A stretch of DNA of 64,000 nt from contig NC_134843.1 in the NCBI RefSeq assembly GCF_965363235.1, positions 49,843,535-49,907,534 of the forward strand, given 5' to 3'. The notes under the pieces are model-generated. The model saw nothing but the letters and a program-made list of their open reading frames with translations, was not told where the DNA came from and searched no databases. Below are positions 14,401 through 29,400 of this stretch, one piece after another; the stretch's first letter is position 1; every line of letters begins with the position of its first letter. The translations under genes were made by a program, and so were the position numbers. Source of the stretch: Mytilus galloprovincialis. Taxonomy: Eukaryota; Mollusca; Bivalvia; Mytilida; Mytilidae.

Positions 14401-17400
14401 GTGACTCTATGCTGACAAGAGATTCCCGTATAGTATTAGGTTAGTAATTAACAGTCTGCTTAACTTATGTGCGGTTTGGTATCTTAATATATTCCATGAA
14501 AATACCCAAAATATTAACCAAGCCTTAATCTATGATTTTGTTATCTCTAATAAAAAAAAAATTAGTGTTGCTTTGTTCTGCAATAGAAACGTTGATAAAT
14601 GTACTTCCAACTTAAATATTTGCTAAATATGTTTGAACTTTTGACATGTAAAATTTAATATGTTCATTTGAAGAAAAAAAACCTGTTAGAATTTTTAGAA
14701 TATTTAATGTCACCAGGTGTTGCAATATTTTTTTTAATCAATTTTGCGAGGGACATTTAATTATAGAAATATTTTGTATAACATGATAGAAGTTTGACTG
14801 TGCGATCAAAGATAGTAAAAATATTCGAGTTAATAAGCACGATAAGAAAGACTGAACTAAATGTTGCTTTACACTTTACAAGTCTTACGAGGGACATCTA
14901 AATATATAGAAATATTTTGTATTACATAATAAAAAAATATGACTTTCTGACCAAATATTATAAAACTATTTGAAGTAGTTTATAATATAAATATAGAAAG
15001 ATGTGGTATGAGTGCCAATGAACCTCTCCATCCAAGTAACAATTTATAAAAGCGATCCATTATGGGTCAAAATACGTCCTTCAACACGGAACCTTGGCTC
15101 ACACCGATCAGCAAGGTTTAAATATATCACGATAAATAGACAGTACTAAATGTTGCTTTGCATTGAACCAGTTTTATGAGGGCATTTAAACATGGAAATA
15201 GTTTGCATTACATGATAAACGTTTGACTTTTTGATCAAAGATTATAAAAATATTCGAATTCATAAGCACGATAAGAAAGTCAGTACAAAATCTTGCTTTA
15301 CTTCTAGACCGTTTACAACGTCATATACATGCCAGGTATTATTATTGACTCCTTCGTGTTCTTCCTGACTCAAAGTTAAGCTGATTTCATATTTTTATTT
15401 CATAGCATATCGAAATTTAGACCTTATTGTTTATTGTTATGACTTTATCCATAAATTCATATGATCCGACCATATCAGTCAACTAGATCGCCTTTGTTAT
15501 CAAAGGGTCAAATCATATGTAATCATATGTCTTTTAATTTTAAGACGTTGTCCCCCCCTCCCCAGAATTAATGAGAAACGTTTCATAGCGTCAAGCTGGG
15601 CCACACCTTTATAAGACATTTCATGTCAGTACATATGATTTAAATCAACTTTTATTAACCAAAATGCCAAAAATACTGACCTGTACACGCATCAATTGCT
15701 TTTGAAAGTTTGAAATACGATAATTATGGATGACAAAATCAGTTATTTTCACTGATTGTATTCTTGCATGTGCGTTTAGGAAGGTGTTTACTTTCCAAGA
15801 TACCACTGCTTTTCAGCACGGTCCTTACAATTACATTTAATTCATTGTGTAAATGTCTCTGGTTGATATAAGTCTTCAAAATCGTTACATGACTGGTGTC
15901 CAATATATTTCAATTCCGATCTTAATCATCTTCGAAATTTTTTTGTGCCAATTTAAAGCGTATTAATTCTGTCAACTGTTTCATCAATTGATAAGTTCGA
16001 ATACCTGTATCTGGAACATTTATGTATGCATACATACATGCGTGTGTAGGTAGTTTATTATCGTTGAGTAACAAAAATACCGATCTCCGAGGAAAATTCA
16101 AAACGAAAATTCCCTATACAAAATTTAAAATCAAGACTTCAAACATCGTAAACAAATAGATAACAAACAAGCCTTTAATACCAAAAAGTATGTTTTGACT
16201 TGTATACGATGAAAAATCAAATAAATGGGATAAATATTGTCTATGAACAAGTCTTTTATTTTGATACATATGAAATAAATTAAACAAATTGTAAAAACAC
16301 ATTGAAAATGATTTTCCTTTCAGGTAAAAAAGAAAATTAATAAGATGACTTTTAATGTCTAAAGGATTAAATAGTTCTATGTTTTCAATAAAAGTCTTTT
16401 TTAACAGATCCGACTGGAGGAAGGATTTATTATACGATTGGAAAAATAATACGATCTTCAACATTCGAAGGAAAATTTACAGAAGAAATTCAAGCATACG
16501 GTCATCAGTATTCAGGGTATAAAGTAACTGGAATTGATTTACATGGCGAATTTGTGTATTACAAGGACAATTGGTGGAACGACGTGTATAAAGTAAACAA
16601 ATCTGGAGGAACAAATGTCAGAGTGGCTTATGTTTACAAAACCGCTGGAGACGTAAGGACATATAATGGAAAAGGTAAGTAAGAATTTAAAAGAAAACAA
16701 TATTACATTATGTTTTCAATTCTTGTATGTTTGATGAAATAGATATATCTTTTGCCTTTAGAAGTATGATAAAAAAAAAAGATGTCCTACAAATGTACAT
16801 TTTTGCAAATATTTGTTCATATATGCAGATTAATAAGGGTAATGTAAGCTGAACATATTTGTTGAATGTTTCAGTTATTCAGGATCCATGCAATATATAC
16901 AGAAGTGTGAACGATACCGAGAAGCGTTCCACAGGATTTTATGTTGATTGGACGGTAGATGATCCCATAAGTGATGAAATGCTGGAAGAAGATTGGTATA
17001 GATTTTTCAGCAATAATGGTGATGATATGCCGACATCTCCGCCGGGAATAAAGAATTGTGGAACAATTAACCCTCTTTGGTTAAATGGTACGTTTTTTTG
17101 CAATTATATGATATTTTGCTCTTGTCGACAAACCCGTATTCGTTGCCTTTGGAATATTATTGGGTCTTCTTTCAACTATATTTTCTGAAAAAGTCCATTG
17201 TTATTGTAGCAACAATCTACTGTAAACTAATATATAATGCATCTCTTAATGGATAATACGCTTTCACACTTGCAGTAAAAGAAGTGAGTAAATCCGAGGT
17301 GTTGAAAACATTTTCAAAAACACAAATCTCGCCATTCTGATGAAACACAGGAATCGAATACAAAAGGTTGTCTACATTTAGTTTGTTAAACAAGGCAATT

Positions 17401-20400
17401 GTGTGTGTTTTTACAGGAACTCTACCAACCTTTGTTGATGGAAATATGACTGCTATAGCCTGTATGCAGACAAACAACAGTGTTTGTGAACAGTCGTATA
17501 ATATTGTAATAAGAAATTGTGACGGGTATTATGTATACCATCTGCCACCATCAACCTCAAATTCATCGTATTGTTTTGGTAATGTATAACGTTAACATTT
17601 ATTTTAAGTTGGTACCACAACTTGATAATAATCTGAATGTTGATATTTAATCATATTTGTTAGTGAAACATTACGAAAAAAACTTTAAGTAGCTTAAGGA
17701 AATAAAATGTAATATAATAAAATATAATGTGAACTGCAGGTTTTTAATATTGACATATTATCACCCATTGATAAAATTGTAGCTCTTAGTTATTCTCTTA
17801 CCCGTAAAGCCGATGGAGAGTACATTTTTACCCTCCTGTTATCTGTTAGAATTTATTATTCCCAAATTATTTGACTTGATTTTTTAGTTCAAAGTCGTGG
17901 TAAATGAAGATACATATCAAAGTTGGAGTTTTGATATTTATTTATATATATAAAATATAAGATAACTGCTATCAATTTTTCTAGTTGAACAATAATTGTT
18001 TTTGTTATGTAAGGGCTTTGAACTTAAAAAACGTTTGTTTGTGTATTTCGAAATCATATCCTAAACAAATTGATGGGAAAATCGAAATTCTTTTTTATTT
18101 AAGAAGCAATTCTAACCAATTATGATAGAAATTCACTAGATATAAAAAGGAAGATGTGATATGATTGCCAATAGGACAACTGTCAACATGAGACCAAACG
18201 ACACAGAAACAGTCATAGGTCACCGTACGGCCTTCAATAATGAACAAAGCCTATACCGCAAAGCTAAAAAAAACCAAAATCACAAAATTAATGTAAAACA
18301 ATTCAAATGAGCAAATTAGTAGCCTAAAAAATCATGAAAAAAACTAACGAAACAAAAATATGTAACACTGCAAATAACGACAACCATTGAACTACAGGCT
18401 CCTGACTTCGGACAGACACATACATACAGAATGTGGCGGGGTTAAACATGTTAGCGGGATCAAAACCCCCTAACCTTGGACAGTAAACATAAGAACGAGC
18501 TATAAAATCAGTTATCATATGGATACACATAGAATAACCTCTAACTGCCTGTTTTATTCCAGAATTTTTGTGATCTTAATGCATTTTATGCTTAAGTAAA
18601 ATTTCATTCTGGCAGATCAAACCTAATTATAAATGATTAATTCAATATGCGGTAATTGTTTTCATTCAAATATTAGAAAATTAACCTACTTATTATGTCT
18701 TATTCTTCAGGAAGTGGCCCGGTAAAATGTCCACATGAAATGTCGTCAGAAACAGAACACTATCCAGGTTGCAGTTGTAAGTTTAAAGAATATGATTCTT
18801 TTATGTTTTCGGATGTATGAATAAAAAAGAGTATCTAATACGTTTGTTGAAATTCTTCTTAATTGCACAATGAAATTGCACATATATATGTTAGCGGCAA
18901 TAAGTGAAATTAGGCATTTAGCTTAAATACTAGGCAATAAGCTAACGCCTAGGCAGTAAGTATATTGCCTGAATGATGTTAGGCATTAGTCTTAAATCCT
19001 GAAAATAAACCTATATACTCAATACTTCAAATATTCTATTTTATTACTGCAATTAACACACGTTTGAATAGGAACAAAAGATAAACATGTATTTTTTTAA
19101 ACCAGAGGGCCCAGTTTCGTCCTAAATATAAAAAAGAAAGATGTGGAAATAAAATCACAAATAGCATATTTTATTTATGTTAAAACGCATATAATAATAA
19201 TTAAAGAAATGAAAACTTGATAGAAATTTGTGTTAAAATCATTTTGTTATCACAAGTTGTGGAACTGTTAACAAAGAAAATTAACTTATCGAATAACAAA
19301 AAATGGAAAATGGTGTGAGCAAAAAAATCATATCTTAATTTTGTCAAACCAGCTCAACTAGTGAATGTACAATTTTCAAATAAATATTATAATTGTTCTA
19401 TAGAATCTCCCTCTTTTTTAATTGGATACAATCACTTTTTTTTAAAAATCTTTTTAATATTTTGTAATACCACACTAACACCAAAAAGTATGAATTATTT
19501 TTGTTTTTTAGCTGTCAAAATGACTAAATAAACTTATTTTTGAAGATCTGTCAAATGAATGTATGTTTATACATGTACTATTAGAAATGTAATTAAGAAA
19601 CGACTCTATATCAAGAATAAATCACAAAATACGCATAAATTCCAGAGTTTACTTATTGTTTAAAATTATGTTCGGCAATAGGAAGAATAACCATCATCAG
19701 ATTTCAGGCAATAAGCTTAATGCCTGAAAATTTCAGGCAATAACTTAATGCCTAGGCGTTAGATTATTGCCTAGGATTTAAGCTTAATGCCTAATTACAC
19801 TTATTGCCGCTAACATATATACATATGTATTCATTTATATATATAAAAATTCTACCACTGCATCGAGTGTGATACGATATTTATCCAAAATGTTCTTTTT
19901 TATTAGATATCGTTGAATATTTTTGTAGATATAAAGTAAACAACGTAACATCCTTAAAAACTAAACGGATATCAATTAAATTCAAGTCTCAAACAAAGTG
20001 AACAAATACAATGCTTAATTATTAAAAAATGTCTACATTAATTTATTATAGCAGAAAAGACAAAGTCGATTTCCTTATCAAAACGTTTTACGATATATAT
20101 ATTTTTAAAGACACGAAGGTATATTTTTATTCCTCACTTATAAGTGCAGCATGGTCATTAACGACTACCTTTAAAGAAGAGTATAATTGAGATCACGCTA
20201 TTATATTTTGATGTTGATCAAAACTCAGTTGTCTCATTGGCACTCATACCTATATCTATCTACAGATGTTCTATAATGTATCAACAATCGGAATAAATAA
20301 ATAATAAAATGTTTTCCTAGCTATCATCACGTAAATAATTTCAAAGTGTCAATGTTTTAGCAAACTTTCCAACAGACACCATGTTGGTGGAGGTAAAAGC

Positions 20401-23400
20401 AGTTTTAACAGAAGGTGAAAGCTTTAAAATAGCAGATTATGAGCCAACACCGAGCTTGATACCAATTTTTAAATGCGAATTCGATGACAAATCAAACGGA
20501 ACTTATGGTTATGATGTTTATTGGTATATATGTGCAAAACATGTAAAGAATAGTACAAACTTGCTATTTAAAGATATTGATGATGCGGTTGTTCTACGCG
20601 AGGCTGACTGGATTGGTAAATACAAGATGAACATGGAGGTATAGCTGTTGTTTTTATAATTTCGTTTCTTGACATTTGATACATATACTTATGTATATGT
20701 ATAATAAGCTCATGAGAATCTTTCTTCATATAGTGTGTTCATTTCAAGAGAACTGAAGATATACAGGACCCTCTATTTTTAATGGAAAAACAAATTATCT
20801 CTAAAATTTAAGCCCCGTTAAATCAACTGTGATTACCTTCTAGTTCCGGTGGTGTATCTCCTCGAATTTTTAAAGAACTCAATTTAATATTGTAAACTAC
20901 TTCCTTTATTAATGAATATATTTCTGCAGGAAATGCTTACCCTTCCGGAGCACCTGCTTTCACTCCAGGATTTTGGTGGAGTTCGTGTTGTTTCTTAATT
21001 ATTTTTTATAACTGTTGATGTAAATGTCCTTTGGTTTTGTGAGTCTGTGTTTACTCCTTGGTTTTGATTGTTATTGTATATTTCTACAGTTAGAAATGTT
21101 TCCATGTTCATGGAGAATGTATTATGTCACCTATGTCACTTAGACTCACCTAATGTTTAAGCGAAAGGGGAGAAGTCATGATGGCGATAATAACGATTTT
21201 TTCGCAAATCATAGCTTTGTATGAAAAAAAATAACGGTGAGAACTGTTATTGAAATTATCTATTTAATTACATGTAAGAACACCATTTACTATCTGGAGA
21301 TTTATGAGCAGTAAGTTAACTTACAGAAATATATATAAGTAACTTTAATTTTTATTCTAAATGTTCACATGATGCAATGAAAGGTTGTGGTATTCATTAT
21401 CATGATAGTAATTTGGTTGACTGAAACGAGATTTGAATGAGATCACATAGCTTACAAATGACATAAAGCTCTGTTGTATACATTTTATTCATCTCAAAAT
21501 GGTATCAGGTAAGGTGTACCCCAAAGACTCTGTACTCGGTGCTTTCCGTTTGTGTTACTTACATGAATGACATTATGGAAAATATGATATTAGATTTTTC
21601 GCAGATGACTCCTATTTATCTGCCATTACTGATGATGATAACGATACTGTTTCTAATTTATTAATTGATACTCCTGAGAGAAAAAAATGGACTCTTACTA
21701 TTAATAAAAATAATTTCAAAGTCAATGTAAGCTAGGTCCTAATTTTGATAGTAACCCCAGTTCGAAAGTACGTGCAAGAGCAATTATAGGAATATATTAT
21801 TTCAAAATAGTTGAATTTTGGAGCGAAAAAAAACCGAGATGGGATAATTGGACTTTACAAGAAACAACTGTATCTGAAAATGTTAAAACTGAACAAGTTG
21901 ATGATTTTATTGTTACAACATTAACCTTTCTTTCAACAGATTAAATGTGCCATACGAATGAGAAATTCAAGACAATCAACACCCGGACCATATCTGTATA
22001 GTCCTCGTTTCAAAGCAGGATTGTTTGTAAGCTTTGTTTAATTTATTTTGGTGTCAATCTGCAGAAAACATATGTATTGTTAAATACACAAAAAAACCAA
22101 CATGTAAAATACAATTTTGTAAAAGTAATAAATCTATACGTTAAATGTTTTAATTACATGGGGATAATATGTTCGTTAATATATATATTTTTTTTAAAAG
22201 TGTTCATTTTGGAATACTTGTATTACCCTAACAAGCTACAGAAAAAATGAAAACAAACCGACAAAATGAGCTTGACGCTACCTGTCTTACGGCAAATTCA
22301 TTTTTAAATGAATTAGTTTATGTATCAAGAACTATTACTTAACGGATAGAACTGTTTATAGTTGTGAATATTTTAATTGACTAATACACGAAACACTTAG
22401 ATTGTTCTTAATTAATAAAAGGGGGTCCAAACGTATTGTTTGTACAATCATCTTCTTAACTTACGGAAATAGTTTTTTAACTGTCTGTAAAATTTTGAAA
22501 TTGAAAATGACCCGGTCTTGTTCTCCAATTTCATATGTGATAGCTGTTGGTTTAAACTATTAAGATCGAACTAAGCAGAAATAGGAAAAATTGAAATTGA
22601 ACTAAATAAAAATTGAACGAATGACATTATTCGGCAGCGTACATCAACGGAATGTCACGAATGGACTTTTCGTGTTACTTCTCACGTATATACGACAAAA
22701 AACTTGTCTGCTCGTAATTTTTCGTGAACACGAAAATGACCGAAAAGTGTCAGTAATTTAATCGATCACATGCGGAGAATTAACTTCCATGCCAGATATT
22801 AAACCAATTAACTATTAATCGTAAGATGGGCGGTAACGCAGATGAAACCTTTGATGCGACGACGTTGTTATTCCTGTCAATGTTACTTCCATGATGTGTT
22901 TGACATTATTTCTTTAAAATTTTAAGCATAACACTTTTTTAACGAAATTTTCAGAAAAACGACACAAACGAATGGTCGGTGCAATAGCACAATAACAATT
23001 TAGCACATTTATGGTTCTCTTCAAAATATTGTCGTATAAATTGTTTTACGTAAAAATTGGTTTGTAATGGATTATGATATTTACACATCTTTTGATAAAG
23101 TCATACACATGATATAAATCATCTCGGTGCTCGACTCTATCGTGCTTGTAGATGTAAGGCTCAGTTGGGTAAAGCAAAAGACTTGATAATAGGTATTTGC
23201 CACATCTTCTATAATAACGTCGCACAAAGTGGTACACAAAATACTTGTCAGCTCGGAATCTGAATAATGTGGGGCTGGGAAGAGTAACATGTTTTGTGGA
23301 CTGTTGCCTTAAGTACTTAGACGTTTAAGTGAGGCTATGCGTGTCCGTTTCGTGAAAAGTTCATATTATATTAAATTTACATGTTCTCGTCCTTACTGTA

Positions 23401-26400
23401 TACTTAAATAGCAATTGGACGTAACAGTAACCCATTTACTACGTTTGATTAATATCATTTAATTTACCAAAACATTTGAAAACAAACTTACTTTTAACAA
23501 TGTAAATACGTTTTTGATTTTAGCCCAATAGTTATGATAACACCGTGAATGAAGGGGAATCAATAAACATTACATTTACGTCAACAGTTCCGGTTGGATG
23601 TATTGCATCAAATGACGCAATAAGATCTCAATGTGATCAGAACTTCTACATATTTCGACCGAGTTATTATACGTCATCTTGCACTAATAATGTTCTGAAA
23701 AGAGATTTCCTATTCAATGCTGAATTCTGTGGATTTAGACTTGGAAATCTCGACTGGATGGACAAGAAAGCATTGGAAGTGTATGGATATAATGACGGAA
23801 TCTACAATGTAAACAATAGATATGCATACATCAAACTGTCAACATCATCGATTTCAGCATATAATAATATTTGGAAAGATGTTGATGTATATCAAATAAG
23901 GGTATTTACCTTTAATTTATATTTTGTTATTTTCAAAACGATTACACATGACATTGTATTATATACAGAAATTCACTGTTTTATGATAAAAATAATAAAT
24001 GATTGGAAATAGGAAATTAAAGAAGATGTGGTATGATTGCCAATGAGACAACTCTACACAAGAGATCAAATGACGCAAAAATTAACAACTACAGGTCACC
24101 GTATGGATTTAGACGAGCGATGGCAGAAATTTGACAAGGACTAACAGCTTCTATAAGGAAAGTACGGAAAGTCCATAACATCGCTATTTCAAAATGAAAA
24201 AGACGCAAAACTAAATCCTTAACACGACAAAGATTTCTTAAGCAATTAATGATTTGTTTCTCTTTTTTAAGTTTGTGCTTGCTTACCCATAAGTTTAATT
24301 AATAATAAAATGTCCAACCGTGTTTTGGACGAGTGGTATCACGTACCGTGTTGTTTTCAGATTCTTCTCATTTTGTTTTGTTATTTAATTGCGTTATTTT
24401 TGTATTACTCCCAGACCACATGTTTTGATAGTTTATACATTAAAAAGATATTCCCTACGTTAAAAAAATGTGTACAATATATGCAAAAATGGATCTACTC
24501 CATTGATAAGGAATGGTCGTATTGCATAGCATATTGATTAACAAACTATATATATCTATACACATGTTACATTTTTGAATTTCAGGTATTAACATATCTT
24601 ATCAGCAACCAAAATCCTCTTCAACTAGTAGGACTAGTTAAATCATGGAGCCATTTTTTTTTCATTAGGCAGTTAAATAAGTTCAATAACACTAAACAAT
24701 AGTGGTATGAAATTTTAAAATATCTTTAAACAGGGGTATTACGTTATATAATTAGTAACATAATAACGTTTTCACGGTATGAAATAAATAAACACTATGT
24801 GTAATAATGTGTTTGGAAGGCTATGTTTTCTGAGATTTTAAATTTATAGTTTGTATACAGGTAGTCATAACGTAAACATAAAGTACTTTGCAGGTAGAAG
24901 TCAGAGACAAAGATTCTACTTTGAAAAACAGGCTATGTCAGTCGTACAACGATCCACATTTTCGGACATTTGATGGAAAGTACTATGACTACATGGGGGT
25001 CGGGGAATTTGTTATGTACAAGAATGACATTGGTCCATTTTGGGTAGGTACTAATAAACACTTACACTTTTTATAAGCATGATATACACAAAAGACCCTT
25101 AAAATTGAAGTACTTAACTTTGAATTTGAAACAGCACTTACGACAACGTGTTCAAAAGTTTAATATCGTCCATGATGCTGAGCAAGATGCTATGTTATCA
25201 TTTGAGTGACCAAAAATATTATTCAAATCCTGTAAATTTTTTTCCATGTTGATAGGTAATCCTTTCTTTGTTTTGCACATTTCTGTAGTTTTGTTGTTTT
25301 TAAAAATCGTTCAGTGAACAGAAATGGAAATGATAAATTGAACACACGCAGTTTTAGAATTAACTGTTTATTCAATGTCCAAATGTTCATTCAACTCTTT
25401 TGTTTAAAAAATAAAAATCACAGAAGTACTGATTCCCAAGGAATAATTGTAAAAGTGAGAAGAAACAATGCATCTACAAATTGCCCGTGGTCATAATATA
25501 ACAGTTTTGGATACTGTTGTTGATTGGTATATCGATAAAAACAATAATCATACTGAGATCCTTTGATAGGTATCTTAACAAGATTATCAAAATGGGAACT
25601 TAACGGACTTTAACAATTAATCAGAAAACTTAAAAAACTTGGGTTTATTTGAATTTATTACAAAAAAAATATATGTTCAAATAATACTTTATAAATTATT
25701 TTCGTTTAAAAAGCTTTTCTTGATTTACATGCTTCATGAGCGAACAAAATTAATCATTCGAAAGCTGATCATATGTTAAAATTAAAAAAAATGTATACAA
25801 CCAAAAGGAACACAAAACAATAGCCAAAATACTAGTATATCTAAAGGTCCTCTTTGCCTGAGGGAGTTTGAACCTAAGTCATTATCAACTGATACACTTC
25901 ATTCGCAATACAGGTTAAATTGGAAAAAAAACATGTTTTAAGAATGCTTGGTACTCTTGGTTCTGTCTTTTTTCAGAAAGTCAGTTCTAGTTTTATTCAT
26001 ATATTGTCAATAACATTGTCCAGCTTTTTCTTTTTTAATTTAATTACAGTTAAACATTATAATTAAAAAAAGTCAATTCTCTATTTACTAAGATAATTAG
26101 CATAATTATAAAACACAATGTGATTGTTGCATCAATTAGTAATGAAAAAACAAGACATAAATGATATCATTTACATTAAATTCTTTTTACCATATTAGTA
26201 AGTGCTTACAGAAAGAATTACTAAATGTACATGTATTTTAGCTTTCTGTTAGTCATATAAAATATATACAAATAATCTTTAAAGACGCAGAATGATCTTT
26301 ACTACAGAAATATTTTAAAGATCTTCCAAACAAGAACCTTAGTATCTGATTAGTAATCAAACAATATTAATATTGTAGCATGGTATTTCTGAGAGATTAT

Positions 26401-29400
26401 AGTAAAAGTGTTTGATTGTGCCTTAAAGATACAATAGTATGTCTTTTCGTTTCAGGTCCATGCATTATTTACTAGTTGTGGCTCTGGCTTGCCTGGTACG
26501 TCTTGTCTTTGTGGAATAGCAATAAGGAGCAAAAACTCACTGTTCGTTCTACGCACATGTGAGAGGATTTCTAGGAAAGAATTACATTTGCTTCAGCAAC
26601 CTGTTGTCACGCTGACGTCTTGTGACGAAAGTGATATGTCAATCAGTAACACGAACAACAACTACAAGGTGAATACAGCTTTACAGTTTAAAATGACGAG
26701 AGTATAATAATAGGATGAAAATATGTTTTTTTTTCTGTTTTCCTTGGTTAAAATATCTCTCCTCTAAATACAAAATGCAGCATATTCAATTTAGAAACAG
26801 CTAACACCTCTTTGCTCGTTTTTATTTTTGTTCATTAATTTAAACAAAAAATGCAGTTCGTTTACTGTACAGTACCTACCTTTTCCTTGTACATGTTGTA
26901 ATATTAATTTTATTTTACTGCTACCTATACTGCCAATGATACAGTTTACGCATTCCTTGAAAACAAACATCACATGAAACTAAAACTGACATCTTTCGAT
27001 TAAGAAATAACTAAAACACACACATGGGTGATATTTTTGTAAAAGATATTATGTATGGAGAATTTCATAAAAGACATCAAAAGCCCTCTCCCTTTTTCCA
27101 AAGTTCGATGTTCGATATTTGTTTCCTTTCTGTTAAATTCAATTATTTTCGTGTTTCTGGTCTCAGACCACAATTATTTTTCTCCTTTGCTGCAATGCAT
27201 CTTTTGATAAAAGTCAAATTAAATTAAAAATTTGCACCACTTCAAACATGAAATAATTGTAACTGCTTATATATAGATTATTATTAGTCTAATAAAATAT
27301 GCTTCTAGGACAATCCATCAGTGCTTTTTCTTTTGAGAGCCTTATAAACATGGCAATGGTAGGATATGAATCTTGTTTGAATGACTAAGAACGACCAATG
27401 TAAGGCTTATTTGAGGGGTGGTCGTATGGGTTCTGATCCTGAAATCCTGGGCTTACAAACATGAAATCCCTAGATGTAGAATTTAAAGAAATTCATATCC
27501 CGAAATCGACAAATATATTCCCGGATCCTGTAAGGACCAATCCCCAAATCCCGACCTTAAAAAAAACCCGATCCCGACGTCCCAAAAAAGGTCCTGCCTC
27601 CCTCTAATCTCTACCCTTCTTTCATATTTGCCGGACTGTCCGGAATTTTCCGGAGTGAGGGAACCGGGATGCAGGCGGAGGGAATCGGGATTCAGGCAGA
27701 GGGAGGATCCCCAAATCCCGAGCTTGAAAACACCCGATCCCGACGTCCCGAAAAAGGTCCTGCCTCCCTCTAATCTCTACCCTTCTATCATTTTTGCCAA
27801 ATCACTACTTCCACTTTCAGCATTAAATTTCAACGCCCCATTAATGGGCATCATATGTCCTAGTCTGTGCATCCGTGCGTTCGTTCGTTCGTCCGTCCAT
27901 CCGTCTGTCCTGCTTCAGGTTAAAATTTTTGATCGAGGTCGGTTTTGATGAAGTTGAAGTCCAATCAACTCGAAACTTAGTAAATATAGTGCCGATGTGG
28001 CATCCGTGTACTATGGACACATTCTTGTTTCCACATGTTTTACTTATTTTAATATATATGCAACTGGTATGAACTCTTCAATAGTAAACTTTTCAAAGAA
28101 AACAGTAGACAGAATATAGAGAGTCTCTATACATTAAAGTAGTATAATCGTAGTTTACATTCAGATACACGTGAAAAATAATTGCTCTCTCTAAGCAGGT
28201 ATAATAGTTGTGGTTTTTTCCACATGTTTTGCTTATTTTAATTAATATGCAACTGGTATGACCCCTTCAATAGTAATCATTTCAAAGAAAGCAGTAGACA
28301 GAATACAGAGTCTCTAAATATTAAATTAGTATAATCGTAGTTTACAAGTAGACAAAAGCGAAAACTAATCTAAGGAGGGATACAAGTTTTGGATCTTGCG
28401 ATTTAAACACCATGATATAGAAAACGCTCTGATTGGATTATTTATTTTTTCATTTTTGTTATCTTTCATACGATTGGTTGTACTTGTGCATGTTTCAAAC
28501 CGGAATTCTTATCTATGACTAAAAGTCAGTCTGATGACGTAATCAATATCCGGACTCCTTTTTTTTGTCGTTTTTCTCCAAAAGTAACTCAATCTGAATA
28601 ATCATAAGAATGGATGACAAATGCGACTATGCATGTTACCTATAGAACACAGAGGCATGATAATTAATTTATCATGGAAGGAAGAGAATCGACACACAAA
28701 ATGAGGTCTTCTCGTGTAATAGTATAGATGCATGGGGGTTGAATTTATAGTGATTTTAACATAATTTAATCCTTTATTCCAAATATGTTACAACGAGCGC
28801 TAGCGATTATCATTACAATTAATTTGCTACATAATTACATAGTGGTTTTGGTGATATCAGCTTAAAATGTAAAAATCATACATATCAGACGGGAAAATGT
28901 AGAACATTGAACAAATTCAATTATCAGAAAAATTTATGCCTCCAGTCTCAAGAATTATAATTAGAATTGCTATATCGTTTATTTTTTTAAAGTGGTGTAT
29001 AACCAAGGCTGAATGATATACAATTGTATCTCCAGTGCCTGAAATGGTATCTTACTATACGTGTCATTCCTTTTTACCATTTAAGCAAATGCAGCAATAA
29101 CAAATCTCAATTTTCAATTCAGATAATCTTACCAATTGCAACAGAAATACAATTTTCAATAGCTAGACGATTCATAAGTGTGATTTCAATCAAACCATCC
29201 GTAAAGGACATCAATACGGCAAGAGGTCTATGTGGAGTTCCTAGTACAACAAAGGATCCATTAGATGACTTGACACATCGTGTAAATGGACCAATCAAGG
29301 ATGAACACATTTTCGCCGACTCCTGGAGGTATTAACATCAACATACTACATTTCACTATACTTTTTCATGAGGATCCTGTTGGTGTGTAACATTTTCGAA

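Noticed and set aside
16114-16464. 116-codon - strand frame
   Set aside because: It overlaps exon 5 on the other strand and an R2 repeat; Phe/Leu-rich by-product of AT-rich DNA.
23046-23290. Two overlapping - strand frames in intron 10
   Set aside because: The composition is somewhat protein-like, but there is no family, start or splice support and the two frames exclude each other.
27628-28072. 106- and 65-codon + frames
   Set aside because: They run through a GC-rich tandem duplication and a known repeat with a GTTC/CCGT run.
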